Origin: Anaeramoeba flamelloides
Taxonomy: Eukaryota > Metamonada > Anaeramoebidae
Direction: 5' to 3'
Length of the DNA stretch: 64,000 bases
NCBI GenBank assembly: GCA_027625915.1
Contig: JANTQA010000075.1
Span: 3,100,001-3,164,000 of the forward strand
Shown here: in pieces, positions 9,606 through 21,698 of the stretch
Layout: every line of letters starts with the position of its first letter
Numbering within the stretch: position 1 is the stretch's first letter
The notes under the pieces: generated by a model
The model's input: only the letters and a program-made list of their open reading frames with translations
What the model was told of the DNA's origin: nothing
Database searches by the model: none
Program-made: the position numbers and the translations under genes

Positions 9606-10140
9606 TACAGCCGCTTCAACTCAGGTGTGAATCGGTAACTTCTCATTCAACTTTTGGAAACCGTTGAAAACCATTTCAAATAATTTCAAATAATTTCAAA
9701 TTATTTCAAATTATTTCAAATTATTTCAAATCATTTCAAATTATTTTTAGTAATTTTAAAAATATTTTAGTTGTTAATGTTGGAATTTGAAGATCAACCA
9801 AAACTGTCTTCTTTTGTTTGAAATACTTAGAGAAATGAAACCTACAAATTGAAATCATTTTTTTTTAAAAATTATAAATTGAAAAGTAATTTGTAATGGG
9901 ATTCAAGAGTTGGTAATTCTGTGTAGGCTCAAAAGAAGTGAGTTTAGGCTGATCTTCAAATTCCAACATTAACAACTAAAATATTTTTAAAATTACTAAA
10001 AATAATTTGAAATGATTTGAAATAATTTGAAATAATTTGAAATAATTTGAAATTATTTGAAATTATTTGAAATGGTTTTCAACGGTTTCCAAAAGTTGAA
10101 TGAGAAGTTGCCGATTCACACCTGAGTTGAAACGGCTGTA
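9606..10140. mobile_element. Foldback/MITE-type element with 200-base inverted arms
   Basis: Left arm 9606-9806 and right arm 9940-10140 are near-perfect reverse complements separated by 133 bases. The termini read TACAGCCG(C/T)TTCAACTC at both ends, with TA at the outer edges, as in Tc1/mariner-type elements that duplicate a TA target. Each arm holds about eight tandem copies of a 10-base unit (ATTTCAAATA). No coding capacity, so it would depend on a transposase elsewhere. Arm identity is high, which suggests a recent insertion or gene conversion between arms. Confidence 0.8.
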
Positions 10141-10628
10141 ATTGTTCCTTGTTTTAAATTTACAAAGGGTTAAATTTCTTCAAGTTAAAACAAAATTTTT
10201 TTCAATAAAATATACAATCAATTTAATTTTTTTTAATCTAATTTGTGGTTATTTGGTAATCTTCTATATAAATTTGACAAAGTAAGGATTTTGTAACATT
10301 TTGAGAAAAAAAGAATTCATTTAAGAATAGAAAAAAAAAAAAAAATCTTTTAGATCTCAAAAAGCGCCAAAGATTTACACATTCAAACTAACAGAGTTGT
10401 TTTCAAAATAATAATTCTAATCATTCTAATTGGAAATGAGTGTTAATTTTTACACTATTTTCTAAAAATGCTCTCTTTTTTGATTGTTGATTTTTGTAGT
10501 ATGGCCACCCTTCATACATTGGTTAGTTTTTGATTGGTATTATTAGGCAACTCATTAAAATTACAAAATTTTTTTAATCCATTTCAAAAAATTATTTTTA
10601 GCAATAATTTCTTGGCCCTTGAAATCTT

Positions 10629-10682
<54 letters not shown>

Positions 10683-11119
10683 ATATTTGATACAGATTCT
10701 TTCGAAACAATTATTTCACAAAAAAAAAAAATAGATTTGTAAGTAGGATTCTTGTGCAAAACCTTTTTGTTCAATTTGTCAAAATTGAAACATTTTAGAA
10801 AACTATGAGCTTGAAAAAAAAAAATTACCAAAAGTATTAGTTAGATGAAAAAAAAAATTCAAAAAATTTTGGATATTTAAAAGGTTTTTTAATCTCTTTC
10901 CTGATAAACCTAAATCAAAAAAAGTGAGTATGTACATTATTTAAACAACAATGATTAAGATTTAGGATGCCTTTATAAAAATTCGAATATTTTTCATTTT
11001 GTAGAATTTTCAGAGTTTCAAAAAATATAAATAAAAATAACAAAATAATTTTGGTAATTTTAATATTAAAGTATTTATTATTTTTTAAAACTTAATAAAA
11101 TAAAAATTATTATTATTTT
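10141..11119. other. Non-coding spacer
   Basis: No gene seen. Contains the TA/GA microsatellite at 10628-10682. A short minus-strand frame at 10628-10831 is only the microsatellite plus chance sequence. Confidence 0.4.
10628..10682. repeat. (TA)n(GA)n microsatellite
   Basis: A short TA run followed by about 20 GA units with one interruption. Confidence 0.95.
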
Positions 11120-11690
11120 TTTCCAACTTTTCCATTGTTAGAATTTTCTTTTTGTTAGTAAGAAGAGTTAAAAAGGAAAAAGACCATATGGATACTTGCT
11201 AATACCGAGACCATGAACCAAAAGTATTGGCAACTCGAAAATAAAAACGAAATAGCAAAGGCTAAAAATGACCAAAGGTTTCAAGTAAATCAGATCAAAA
11301 TGAAAAAAGAAATAATAGTAATTAAATAACGATAACCCTTATGAATATTTATGATCAATTATCAAATGAAATTAAAGTACCAAATGTACTGTAGCTGTGA
11401 TTTTGGGTGATTTAATTTAATCTTTCATTGATTTTTTTTTTTATTTATTTTTTACCAATTGCTTCTAATAAACCCTTTCTAAATTTAAGTTTTTATTTTT
11501 TTTCGTTTTTCCTTTTTTCTTTTTCAATTTTTTACTTTTGCTTTTTAACCATAAAGATAATTTGGGTATGTCTTTCTCTTGAACAATCGTGAAATCTATG
11601 ATTTTACGCTTAAATTACCTTTGAGAAAATTAAAGTAAAAGAACATCTAGGGTGTAATTTACACTTCTTCAATAATAATAATAAACTGAA
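11120..11690 (+). repeat. Dispersed repeat family B, copy 1
   Basis: About 570 bases matching 46795-47375. Shared blocks in order: AATACCGA, ACCAAAGGTTT, AAATCAGATCA, AATTAAATAACGAT, TGATCAATTAT, GCTGTGATTTTGGG, ATAAACCC, AACAATCGTGA, ATCTATGATTTTA and GTGTAATTTACACTTCTTC. Shorter reverse copies lie at 29030-29345 and 32985-33215. It lies just beyond the 3' end of the BTB gene. Confidence 0.7.
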
Positions 11691-11812
11691 TTATTTTTTT
11701 ATTATTACTTTTAATTTTTGTTTAAAATTTTAAACAAAAAATGTGACAATAAAAGATTGACAATAATTATAAATTAAAAAAAAAAAAATTTAAACAAGAA
11801 AATTATATTTTT

Positions 11813-13036
11813 TTAAAGTTGTTGAAGATAATATAACAATGCACAATTTTCGTCTAATTGGAAATAATCAATTGAATCCAATAAATCATCTTTCATTTCC
11901 TCTGATATTTTCTTTTTCGGGATTTGTTGTGTGTATAAATATTCAAGAATAATTTCCCAGTATTCTAAAGATTTCCCTGAAAAATCTTTAATTTCTTTGA
12001 TTCCTGGATCATTTATTGTTAAAAACATCCCACGATACAAACCTGTTCGGCACTGTAATATTATTTTGTGTGTTTTAATCTTTTGTTTTTCATTAATAAT
12101 AATTGTGAAATCTTTTGATGGCTCGTTAGTATATAATTGTTTTAAAAAATTATCTAATGTAAAATCTAAAGAAAAAAGCGAAATCTGTAATCCAGAGAAT
12201 ATTTTTTCAAAATAATATTCTTCATTTTCTTCTTCCTTTTCTATTTCAATTCCAATTACAATTTCTTTTTCTTTTTCTTTTTCTTTTTCTTTTTCTTTTT
12301 CTTTTTCTTTTTCTTTTTCTTTTTCTTTTTCTTTTTCTTTTTCTTTTTCTTTTTCTTTTTCTTTTTCTTTTTCTTTTTCTTTTTCTTTTTCTTCTTCTTC
12401 TTCTTCTTCTCCCCCCCCCACCTTTTTCTTTTTCCTTTTATTTTTGATTATCTCAGTTTTTTCTTTTTCCTTTTCATTTTCAATTTCTCTTTTAATATCT
12501 TTTTCGTTTTTTTTCTTTTTTTCTGGGTTACTTTTTCCTTTGTTTTTCTTTTTCTCTTTTTTTTTTTTTTTTCTTTTTGGATTTGTTTTTGATTTTTCCT
12601 TTTCAATTTCAATTTCAATTTCAATTTCTTTTTTTATCTTTTTCTTTTTCTTTTTCTTTTTCTTTTTTTTTTCAAAATTGTCATTCTTGTTGGAGTGATT
12701 TTTTAATAATTCATAATATTTTATTTTTCGATCAGGAAATTTATCATAATATACCCATTGCAAAAATTCTCCAATAACACCTTTTGGATACTTTTCAAGG
12801 ATTTCAAGGATTTCTTTTATTGTTTTGCCGGTTCTATATTCAAGTAAATCTTTATGAATTTGAATACCTTTAATTTCATAATCTGTAAATTCTTTCCTCT
12901 CAAAATAATTCTGAAAATCTCTTTTTAAACCATGGAAATCATATTTGGGTAACGATCGTATGTGATTTTTTTTATTTTTAGATAAATCATAATCAAACGA
13001 TTTAATCAACGAGTCAAATTGGTTTTTTTTATTTAC
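11813..13036 (-). CDS. Tandem-BTB domain protein with long Lys/Glu linker
   Basis: At least 407 aa. N-terminal residues (about 40-110) are a divergent BTB-like half (FTDYEIKGIQIHKDLLEYRT...GEFLQWVYY, quoted in parts). A Lys/Glu-rich linker of about 170 residues follows, built on the minus strand of a TTTTTC hexamer array (12263-12391). The C-terminal domain is a clear BTB/POZ fold: SKDFTIIINEK, THKIILQCRTGLYRGMF, EIILEYLY, SIDYFQLDE. BTB domains mediate dimerisation and often recruit cullin-3 ubiquitin ligases; no substrate-binding domain is seen here. No in-frame ATG opens the frame. CATCCAG just upstream is a good acceptor in phase 0 with the frame starting at 13036, so a 5' exon is probably missing. 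Closely related to the BTB gene at 34746. Confidence 0.75.
   Translation of the reverse strand, partial: VNKKNQFDSLIKSFDYDLSKNKKNHIRSLPKYDFHGLKRDFQNYFERKEFTDYEIKGIQIHKDLLEYRTGKTIKEILEILEKYPKGVIGEFLQWVYYDKFPDRKIKYYELLKNHSNKNDNFEKKKKKKKKKKKIKKEIEIEIEIEKEKSKTNPKRKKKKKEKKKNKGKSNPEKKKKNEKDIKREIENEKEKEKTEIIKNKRKKKKVGGGEEEEEEEKEKEKEKEKEKEKEKEKEKEKEKEKEKEKEKEKEKEKEKEKEIVIGIEIEKEEENEEYYFEKIFSGLQISLFSLDFTLDNFLKQLYTNEPSKDFTIIINEKQKIKTHKIILQCRTGLYRGMFLTINDPGIKEIKDFSGKSLEYWEIILEYLYTQQIPKKKISEEMKDDLLDSIDYFQLDENCALLYYLQQL
12263..12420. repeat. TTTTTC hexamer array plus CTT and poly-C runs
   Basis: About 21 TTTTTC units, then CTT repeats and nine C. It lies inside the BTB gene and encodes its (Glu-Lys)n stretch on the minus strand. 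Confidence 0.95.
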
Positions 13037-14947
13037 CTGGATGAATAAAAATAAGTTACATAAAAAAATATATCAAATTATTAAATAAGGAGTTATAGCA
13101 AAGACTTAAAATTAAATAATTTTTTTCAAAAAAAAATATTATGATCAAGAAGTAAAACTAATATTCAAAAAGAAAATCAATAAAAAAAAAATAATAGAGT
13201 CGGTATAAAGTTTAAAAAAGAATTAATAGAATTGATATATATATATATATATATATAACATGTTATAGAGGTGATATAGATTTGTTATAAATGCTGAAAG
13301 TGTTATAAAAGTTGAAAGAAACTAATTAAAATATTAATAATCTTTTTTTATATAAAGTGGTAGATTCATTATTTTCATAAAGAATACAATTAAACTTCAT
13401 AGACCAAAAACTCTTTTATCAATTTTAGAGAAATGAGTTATTATTTTTAAAAGAATTCATTTTTTACAATTATATTTTCATAAAAAGATTCGATCCTTTT
13501 TTTGTTTGGAATTTTTCTCTAAGATAACTGAAAAAGAAAAATTTCAAAACATTTTTATTTTGGAGAAATCTCACTTTCAGAAATTCTGAGAGTTTGTCTG
13601 AAGAAATAAAATTGAAACTTTAATTTTATTTTAAAAATAAAAGGAAAATAAATCAAATTTTGAATCCTTGAAGACAAGAAAAAATTGATCAGTTATTTGT
13701 TTTACAAATATTTTATTAAATTTCTTGAAATTTAAAAGATTATATAACCATTTGGGAAAAAAATTGAAGTACAGTTTTTAATTGGAAAACTTAATAGGAC
13801 CTGAAAATGAGAAGAAATTATAGAAACTAGAAAATGAAAAGTATAATCGATTAATAAAAGAAAAAAAAAAAAAAAAAGAAAATGGAAGGATTCAACACAA
13901 TAAACAGTTTCTTTAATCCTATCTTCTGGTAATAGTTTTTCTTTGATTAATCTATTATTTAAATTTTGTTGAAAAAATTGACTATTTTTGAGATCTCCAA
14001 AACCACTTCAACCATTTCGATAATCAAAGAGATTTAAACTGTGGTTATTGATTCGACTGAAAATAATATAATGCATTATTCTACAAAGTTCTTTGAATCT
14101 TCTTCTCTCTGATTTTACTTTTAGTTTTCATCTTGTATTAAGGTTCACAATTAAAAACTGTGCTTCAATTTTTTCCAGAATGGTTATATTTTTTTCAAAT
14201 ATTCTGAGTATAAACAAGGAATCTTTATTCTTAAAATAAGATATTTTGTAATGTCTATGAATTTTTTTTTTTAGATTGTAATTATTAATTGGAAATTAGT
14301 TTTAATTTGTACGAAAATATTTAAAAAATTAAGAAATGATTTTCATTCAATTGAAATTTTAAACTTTGGGTTGTTACTAACTCACTGTAATAATTGAAAT
14401 TGGGATATTAATTCTTTTGAAATAATAAACAAATTTAAAAGTATTTCTTTAGATTTTTAGTTAAAATTTAGAGATTTTAAAAAAAGTATTTTGGGAGAAT
14501 TTTTAATTTTAATGGTTTGATTTTTTTTCATGTTTTTTTTATTAAACAAAAAGAAAAAATTGATTATAAATCCATGTTGAATCAAAAATTCTTAATTTTT
14601 TTTAAATTTAAAATAATTGTTGTAATTTTTTTGAAATAAGTTTATTTTTTCAACTGGGATATTTCAAAACTTATTGATTTTATTTGTAAAGTCTGTTTTT
14701 GTACACTTTCTTCTGAAAACAATAAGATTTCTTCCTTTTTCAAAGAAAAATAATTCTTTTTGAAATAATGTTAAAATATGTTTTGATTTTTCAAAATGAG
14801 AAAAAATGATCAAAACTTTTATAAGCAATAATTCATTTCTGAAAATAGCATTAAAAGTAAGTTTGGTTTTATAGTAATCATATTTTTCTTTTATTTTTCA
14901 ATTTTGAGATGTAATTTTTTTTTGAATTTGCTATTAAATTTACTAGA
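13037..14947. other. Gene-free spacer (may hold a 5' exon of the BTB gene)
   Basis: AT-rich, no recognised coding or repeat family; a (TA)n run lies at 13235-13257. A 5' exon for the BTB gene is expected here, but none could be picked out. Confidence 0.4.
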
Positions 14948-15566
14948 AGATTTTTTTTCCCAAGTTGACCAAATGATTTAAGGTTGAATTACCTGGAATT
15001 TGAAAAAAAAAATTATCTTGTATTTGATGAGACAACTTGTTAATTTGGTTCTTATCTGATTGATCTTGGACTTAGTATGAGTTTTAATAGTGGCCTAAAA
15101 AGGCAATTTTAATATTTTTTTTTTTTTTTCCAAAATACAAATTGAAAAGTGTAAGAGTAATAGGTTGGAAGGTATTTAATAATGAATTTTGATTTTTGGG
15201 TAATTCAAAAATTTATTTCGCCTTTGTTACAATTATCTAAATAAAAAAAAAAAAAAAAAAAATTTAAAAAGCTCCAAATAAAACCAAACCGAATTAAAAA
15301 TTTCAATTTACAACCCACAAACCACATTTTTTTTTTAACTTAGCTTACGATATATTAATCTTACACTTTCAATTTGTATTTTGGAAAAAAAAAAAAAAAC
15401 AGAAAAATTGCCTTTTTAGGCCACTATTAAAACTCATACTAAGTCCAAGATCAATCAGATAAGAACCAAATTAACAAGTTGCCTCATCAAATGCAAGATA
15501 ATTTTTTTTTTCAAATTCCAGGTAATTCAACCTTAAATCATTTGGTCAACTTGGGGAAAAAAATCT
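14948..15566. mobile_element. Large foldback element with 210-base arms
   Basis: Left arm 14948-15161 and right arm 15355-15566 are reverse complements with few differences; the spacer is 193 bases. Recognisable paired blocks are CAAGTTGACCAAATGATTTA / TAAATCATTTGGTCAACTTG and GTGGCCTAAAAAGGCAATTT / its complement near 15411. Unlike the 9.6-kb foldback it has no TACAG terminus and no clear target duplication. No coding. It ends about 50 bases from the 3' end of the ankyrin gene. Confidence 0.75.
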
Positions 15567-15615
15567 ATCACAAATTTATTTATTGTATTGTCAAAAATCT
15601 TTTTAAAGAAAAATA

Positions 15616-18600
15616 TTATTTACTCTAGAATTATAATTTTGAAACAAAACTCATTTTTTTCTTTTTTTTTTTATAATTGTTATTAAAAAAAATTAAAGAA
15701 ATAAAAAAGAAAGAAGGGCGAAAGAAAAAACAAGCAGAGGAGTGTGGGAGGAATTGAAAGAAAAAAAAAGAAAAAAAAAGGAAAGAAAGAAAAAGAAAGA
15801 AAGAAAGACAAACATTTTCAAAAAGTTTCGCGCCCATTTTCAAAAAATAAATGATACTATCTATATTATGGTTTCTAAAGCAAAAGTAATGGAAAGGAGA
15901 TTGATTAAATTTGTCTTTTTGATTAATACTGATATTCAAAGTTAAAAAAAACGGAATTAAATCGACGTTTAAATTTCTTTTATGACAAAAAAAATGAAAA
16001 ATGGTTTTGTCATTGTCGTCTTTCAAATAGGGATCAATTAATTTCGATTTGAGCAGTGAAACGAATAAATCTAAATTTTGGTTATGATGAAATAATAAAT
16101 GTAAAGGGTAATTTCCATAATTATCTAAAAAATTAAAATTTGCCTTCATTTTCTCAAAAAGACGAATGTATTTCAAATTTTTAATTTGATTGGAGCACAG
16201 GTAATGCAGCGGGGTGTGGTTATAATAATTTGTTTGATGGAGATTGATCCCCTTGATATTTTTCTTTAAAAGAAATTTGAGTGTTCTTATATCTAAATTC
16301 TTCTGCTGGCATAAATAAAAAAACGGGGTATTGTTGTGGTCGTCCCTTGAGTTAATATCCAAATCTGTGTTTGTGACGAGATATTGGATGGCTTCAAAGT
16401 CTGAGCTGGCTTGGCATAGCAAATGGAAGGGTGTTTGATTGAGGGAATTTACTTTGAAAATATCGGCACCATTTTCAAAAAGTAATTTGATCATTTGGAT
16501 ATTTAGATTTGTGTTTTTAAATAAATAATGTGTTGGAGTATTTGACAAGGAATCAGTTTGATTCAAAACATTACGATAACTTTTTCTCTTGTTTTTCACG
16601 AAATTTTTAAAAAAGATATCCATAATTTCAAAAGTTGGGTTTTTTTTACAAATTAAGTGGAAAATGGATTGCTTCCCATTATTTGTTTCCATAATATCAA
16701 AATTCTGATCCAAAAAAAATTTGACACAATCAAGATTTAACGAATTTCGGCATAAATAATGGAAGGCATTATTTTTCTCATGATCCTTTTGTTTTAAGGC
16801 GTCGTGACTATATTTATCGCAGAGGTTCAGGATCTCAATTGTGGCGCTCCTGAGGCAGATATAATGAAAGGGGGTTTGGCCAAGTCTGTTGGCACATTTG
16901 AGCTTGGCCTTGTTTTGTAGGCAATATTTAATGATTTTGAGATCAATCTTGTTGTGCTGTTGGCATAGCGAGAAAAATGGTGTTTCATTGTTCCGATTTC
17001 GCAAATTGATGTCGCCCTTCATTTCGATACAAAGCCGAATTAAATCATAAGTTGGCTTGATTTGTTTGCAAATATGGTGAAAGGTCGAATTATTATTGTA
17101 ATCCTGATCGTTGATTTTGGCGCCACCCTCGAAACACAATTTAATTATTTCAGTTTTTGGGTTTGAAAGAATTAGTTGGTGAACAATCGGTGTCGGGTAA
17201 TTGATTGAGGTGTGGTTTATGTTTGCGTTGTGATCAAGAAAATATTTAAAAACGTCGATGTCAATGCGAGAGTAATGGCAATAATTCGAAAACGGAGTAT
17301 TGCCATACATGTCTCTTTGGTTCACATCGGCTCCTTTGGCCAGACACAACTTGATTAGTCCCAGATCCTTATGAGAATCACAAATCATATGAAACGCATT
17401 GGCTTTCGCAAAATTGGTGACTTTAATATCACCGATCCCTTCTTCAATACAAAACTTGATCGCTTCATTTGTGGTGGAGTAGTTTTTACACAGCAAATGG
17501 AACGCTGTTTGGTTGCCCGAATCCTTTTTATTAAAGTCACCATTATATTGGTGAAATAATTTCACTGACTTGAGAGTGATATGGCTACAACTTCGAGCAA
17601 AGGTGTTTAGAAGGGTTGTGCCGTTTTTGTCCATTTGGTTTGGGTTTGCTCCTTTTTGTAAAAAGAGCTCGACTATTTCGTCGATTTGGCCATGATGTGA
17701 GCAAATACTCAGAAAATGCCCAAAAATCGTTTTTCCCCCAAAAACTGTATTTACGTTTGTACCATCAAAGTGCTTCAAAAAAAACAAGACAACCGCTTTT
17801 TTGGCTCGGTTTTGTATCTGATTGCTTCGAAACAACAAATTGTGGAGTGCAGTTTTCCCTTTGTTATCTGCTTGATTAAAATCCAGCCCTTTCTCGATTA
17901 AATATTCGATTAAGGCCAAAGATTTTTCTTTCACTGGCTCACAGCTCATTATATTAACCAGGTTCCTTTGGTAATTGTCCTCTTCATTCACGTCACACCC
18001 ATTGTTTAAAAAAAATTCAACTTCGGCTGTCGTTGTGTTCCTTTTGATGAGATTTTGCAGCGGTGTTTCTCCAAAAATGTTTCTTTGATTTAATTGTAAT
18101 CCTCTTTCTATTAAAATTTTGAAGATGTCAAGGTTTTTTTCACATAAACAGATGTACTTGATGTGATATTTTTTTCCTTTTTCCTTTTGAGATCCTTTGT
18201 CTTTGTTTTTTTTTTTTGGTTTTGTTGTAGGCGAGAGTTTTTTTTATGTTTTTTTATATGTTTTTTCGGTTAAGAGAAGAAATGTGAGGTTTTTATTTTT
18301 GGTTTGGTTGAGCAGTTTTGTTGTAATTATTGAAAAAGATCAAAAGAAAAAGAACTTTTGTCTTTGAGATTCTGATTATTTGCAGGAAATTTCAAATCTA
18401 GGAACTTTAAACTAATAGTTTTTTTTTAAAATTTGTTTTGAAAAGATCCTGGACTGTTTGTTGAATTTTCAATGACTTAGTTTGTATTTTGATTAAAGAA
18501 AACAATTTTCGCTCAATAAAAATGGAAAAAAGTGTTAATTTCAAAATATCGTTTGAAGAAAAAGGTAATCGAATAATACCTTTTTTAAACTCATTCACAT

Positions 18601-18841
18601 GATAAAAAAACTTGTTCGTGATGTAATTTACAAACCACGATTTTGTAAATGAGTGAGAAACCCCGATCATGGTACAGTGTGAACACAAAAATTTATTTAT
18701 TTTTGAACAATAGATGGTGGCATTCTTGTGATTACTCATACAAAGCTCACATTTTGGTGTTTTGTGATTTTTTTCTTCAACAAAGGGATAGTGATCGAGA
18801 GAACTTTTGTTTTTAATCGCCAATGGTTTGCCTTGGTTCAT
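15616..18841 (-). CDS. B-box-like zinc finger plus about 20 ankyrin repeats
   Basis: Start ATG at 18841. The first exon (to about 18412, donor GTTTAA) encodes a Cys/His cluster, CELC-x8-C-x7-CSHC followed by SHS, like a B-box zinc finger. The second exon is an open frame from about 18185 to 15814 that has no ATG at its start and already begins within ankyrin sequence, so a spliced 5' exon is needed; the B-box exon is the only candidate and two phase-0 acceptors (after CTCAAAAG or CACATCAAG) would join it. Repeats of about 34-37 residues share N-x-TPFHYLC and a following helix pair ending in G-A-x-N. The frame then runs into pyrimidine-rich sequence: a GTTTGT donor at 15813 and a TTCTAG acceptor at 15625 would end the protein two codons later. 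Ankyrin arrays bind partner proteins; B-boxes are typical of TRIM-type scaffolds. No RING or catalytic domain is seen. Confidence 0.75.
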
Positions 18842-19057
18842 TACAGTTGACAGAAAGTTGAATAAATATGAAAAAAATAAAATGTTTTTTTCTTGAAATA
18901 GATTTTATTTTGAAAATTTTGAATAGTTAGTTTAATATTTTTCAAGGTTGTCGATAAAACTGAAATAAATGTGTCTTATAATCAGCTATTGTCTTAATAA
19001 TTATCTGAGTTTGGTATTGTGTACTTAATGTTGGCTTTAAATACAGATTTCTTAAGG

Positions 19058-19803
19058 GACTAATCTCTATTAAATTTTTTTACTAAAAATTTAATAAAGA
19101 TTGTGAAAATTTTTTGCCAATTACTTAGATTTGAAAATCCGTGTTTGTTTTCAATATTAATCATATTTCTTGAGAAGGAATCCTTATTTAGAAATTGGAC
19201 AAAAAAATTAAAAAAAATGAGATTAAAACCTTAAAACATTTATAAAACGATTATCGAAATATTTTGCAGTTATAAAAAGAAATATTGATTTTTAAATAGA
19301 TTATTAAAGTATCACCTGGACAGATTATGGAAACATTGAATACCATAGTTGAGTTGAATAAGTTCAGTTTTATAAAAAGGCCAAAAAGATGAGGTACAAT
19401 CGGAAAACTTCTTCAAAATTATTTATGTAGAGATTGGAACCCAACAATGAAAATTTGAAAGACAATTAAAATAGATTTTGGAATCCAAAATGTGATCTTG
19501 TTACAACAAACCTTTAAATCATTATGAAAATTTATCCACAAGTATTTTTTTTAAGAGAGTAGTAAAATAAAAAATATCTTAACCGTAATTTTGATATTTA
19601 TCATAAACAAATTAATATATAAAAAACTTACTTTAAGGGACTATTCTCTATATTTTTTTTGGACCAATTTCTAAATAAGGATTCCTTATCGAGAAATATA
19701 GTTTAATATTGAAAATGAACTAGGGTTTAAAAATCTAAGTAATTGGCTAAAAATTTTCTCTATATTAAATTTAGGTAAAAAAATTTAATAGAGATAAGAC
19801 TAT
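19058..19803. repeat. Inverted repeat pair, arms about 145 bases
   Basis: Left arm 19058-19206 pairs with 19659-19803; shared blocks include TCTCTATTAAATTTTTTTAC, CCAATTACTTAGATTT and GGAATCCTTATTTAGAAATT. The spacer is about 450 bases. AAGGGACTA-TCTCTAT also occurs directly next to both arms (19053 and 19635), so the structure is compound. Arms differ more than those of the other foldbacks, suggesting greater age. No coding. Confidence 0.65.
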
Positions 19804-21698
19804 CATGAAAAAATTTTTCAAAAAAAAAAAATCAAACATTTACTAATTTTTCACTTTTTGATAACTTCACTTATAATAAACACTATTAGTTAATAAAGGA
19901 TCTTGGATCAAAAAATACTTTTTAAAGATATTTAACAATTTAAATTGGAAAATTCTATTTTCCAGTAAGATTTTTTTCAAATTTAATAGTAAAAAATTTG
20001 AATATTTTTATTTACACAGTTAAGAGGTTATAATCATATATTTTAAAAGTATTTTAAATTTAATAAAAATCTATCAAACTGATAACCAATTATTTGGACT
20101 ATTATGAAATTATTTATTAATATAAATTTAAAAAAATATTTTTTTTTGATTTTCCAATAATTATCATGAGTAATTTTTTTTCTCTCTTTCAGTTTTATTA
20201 GATGAGTACAATGTTTTCATAACTATTAGTTATTACCTATCAAAGTAAATATCTCCAAGTTGAATTAATCTATAATTCGTTCTTCCGTTTATTTGTAGTT
20301 TTTTACCCGAAAAATGCCATTTTTTTCTAGACTTGAGACTTTTCAAAATCGTAGTACTATTAACAACAATAAATACAATAGTCTCATGAATTTAAAGTTC
20401 TGGAATTTAGATTATATTGCGAATAAACTTTATTATTCAAGATAAAAGGTTAAGGAATGGAGTAGTTTTGTCTAACTTTTTTTTTTTTCAATTTTATTTT
20501 TTCATACTAGTGAAGTGCCTTAATCTGGATCTTGAATTTTCAAAATTTGAAAAAATCACACTTTTCAACAATTTAATAGCTATAATTGAAATGGACTTTC
20601 AAAATTATTTAAATAATCTTAAGTTTCTTTTGAAATTGAATTTTTGTCTTAGTTATTACAAAAAATTTCTCGTCTGAAGTAATAGAAAATGTTAATTTTA
20701 TTTTATAAGTGAAATGAATTTTCTATTTTTTAAAAAACATTTTTAAAATCAATAATTAATAGTCATGGCTCATAAATTTTCAAGGTATACTTTGATGGTT
20801 TAATGAATTTTGGAATTAAAAAAAAAATTAATATTTGACTACCTTTGGAAATATATGAAAATAACTAAAATTTTCTCATCATTATCTAAATTGGTGGGTT
20901 TTTTTTTTTAGAACTGTATATAGAGAAACGAAACTTATTAAGTTTTCTGTAAATAAATTCATAAAATTTAACAATGAAATAACTAACATATGATATTCAA
21001 CCATTTCACATTCTAATAATATTAAATATGATAATTTTTAATTTCACCGCATATTTATTTTAATTTTCTAAGAAAATATTATTTATCATAAAAAAGTGGT
21101 ATTTTGACTGGTAAATTCAAAAAAAAATAATATTTGTTTACTAAATAATGGACAAATATAAAAAAATTATTCATTTCAATACTTTTTCTTGTTTTTTTTA
21201 TGTTTGTTTTTTGTGAATGTATATACCAAATACTTTACTAATGTAAAGAAAATTATGAAGAAACAAATGAAAAATAAAATTTTAATTTGTTTCAAATATA
21301 ATTCGAAATCATAATTATGGCCCAAGAAATTGTTTTTTCAAATTTATTCTTGTTGTGAATTCAATCTCCAAAGAGTTCATTTTTTTTTTGAATTATTTTT
21401 TGACACATTAAGCACCACCAATTATATGAAATTGAAAATTCAAATAAAAATAAATAATTATTTATTACATTTCAACTCACTCATTGTAATAATTAGAAAA
21501 ATTGTTATTTTACTTTATTGTTTGAAATATTATTTTTCACATTTAGATTATCAAATTTTGTGAATAATTTACAAAAATGGGTAAATGCAGCCAAAATAGA
21601 AATAATTCCAAAAAAAATAATTATTGTTCGTATCAAAAAAAAAAAACATATGAACTTTAAAAAAATTATTTAATCAAAATATTTCTCGTTTATAATAT
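19804..21698. other. Gene-free AT-rich spacer
   Basis: Open frames at 20417-20677 and 21330-21563 have low-complexity, Phe/Leu/Asn-rich translations and no domain; I see nothing else. Confidence 0.45.
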
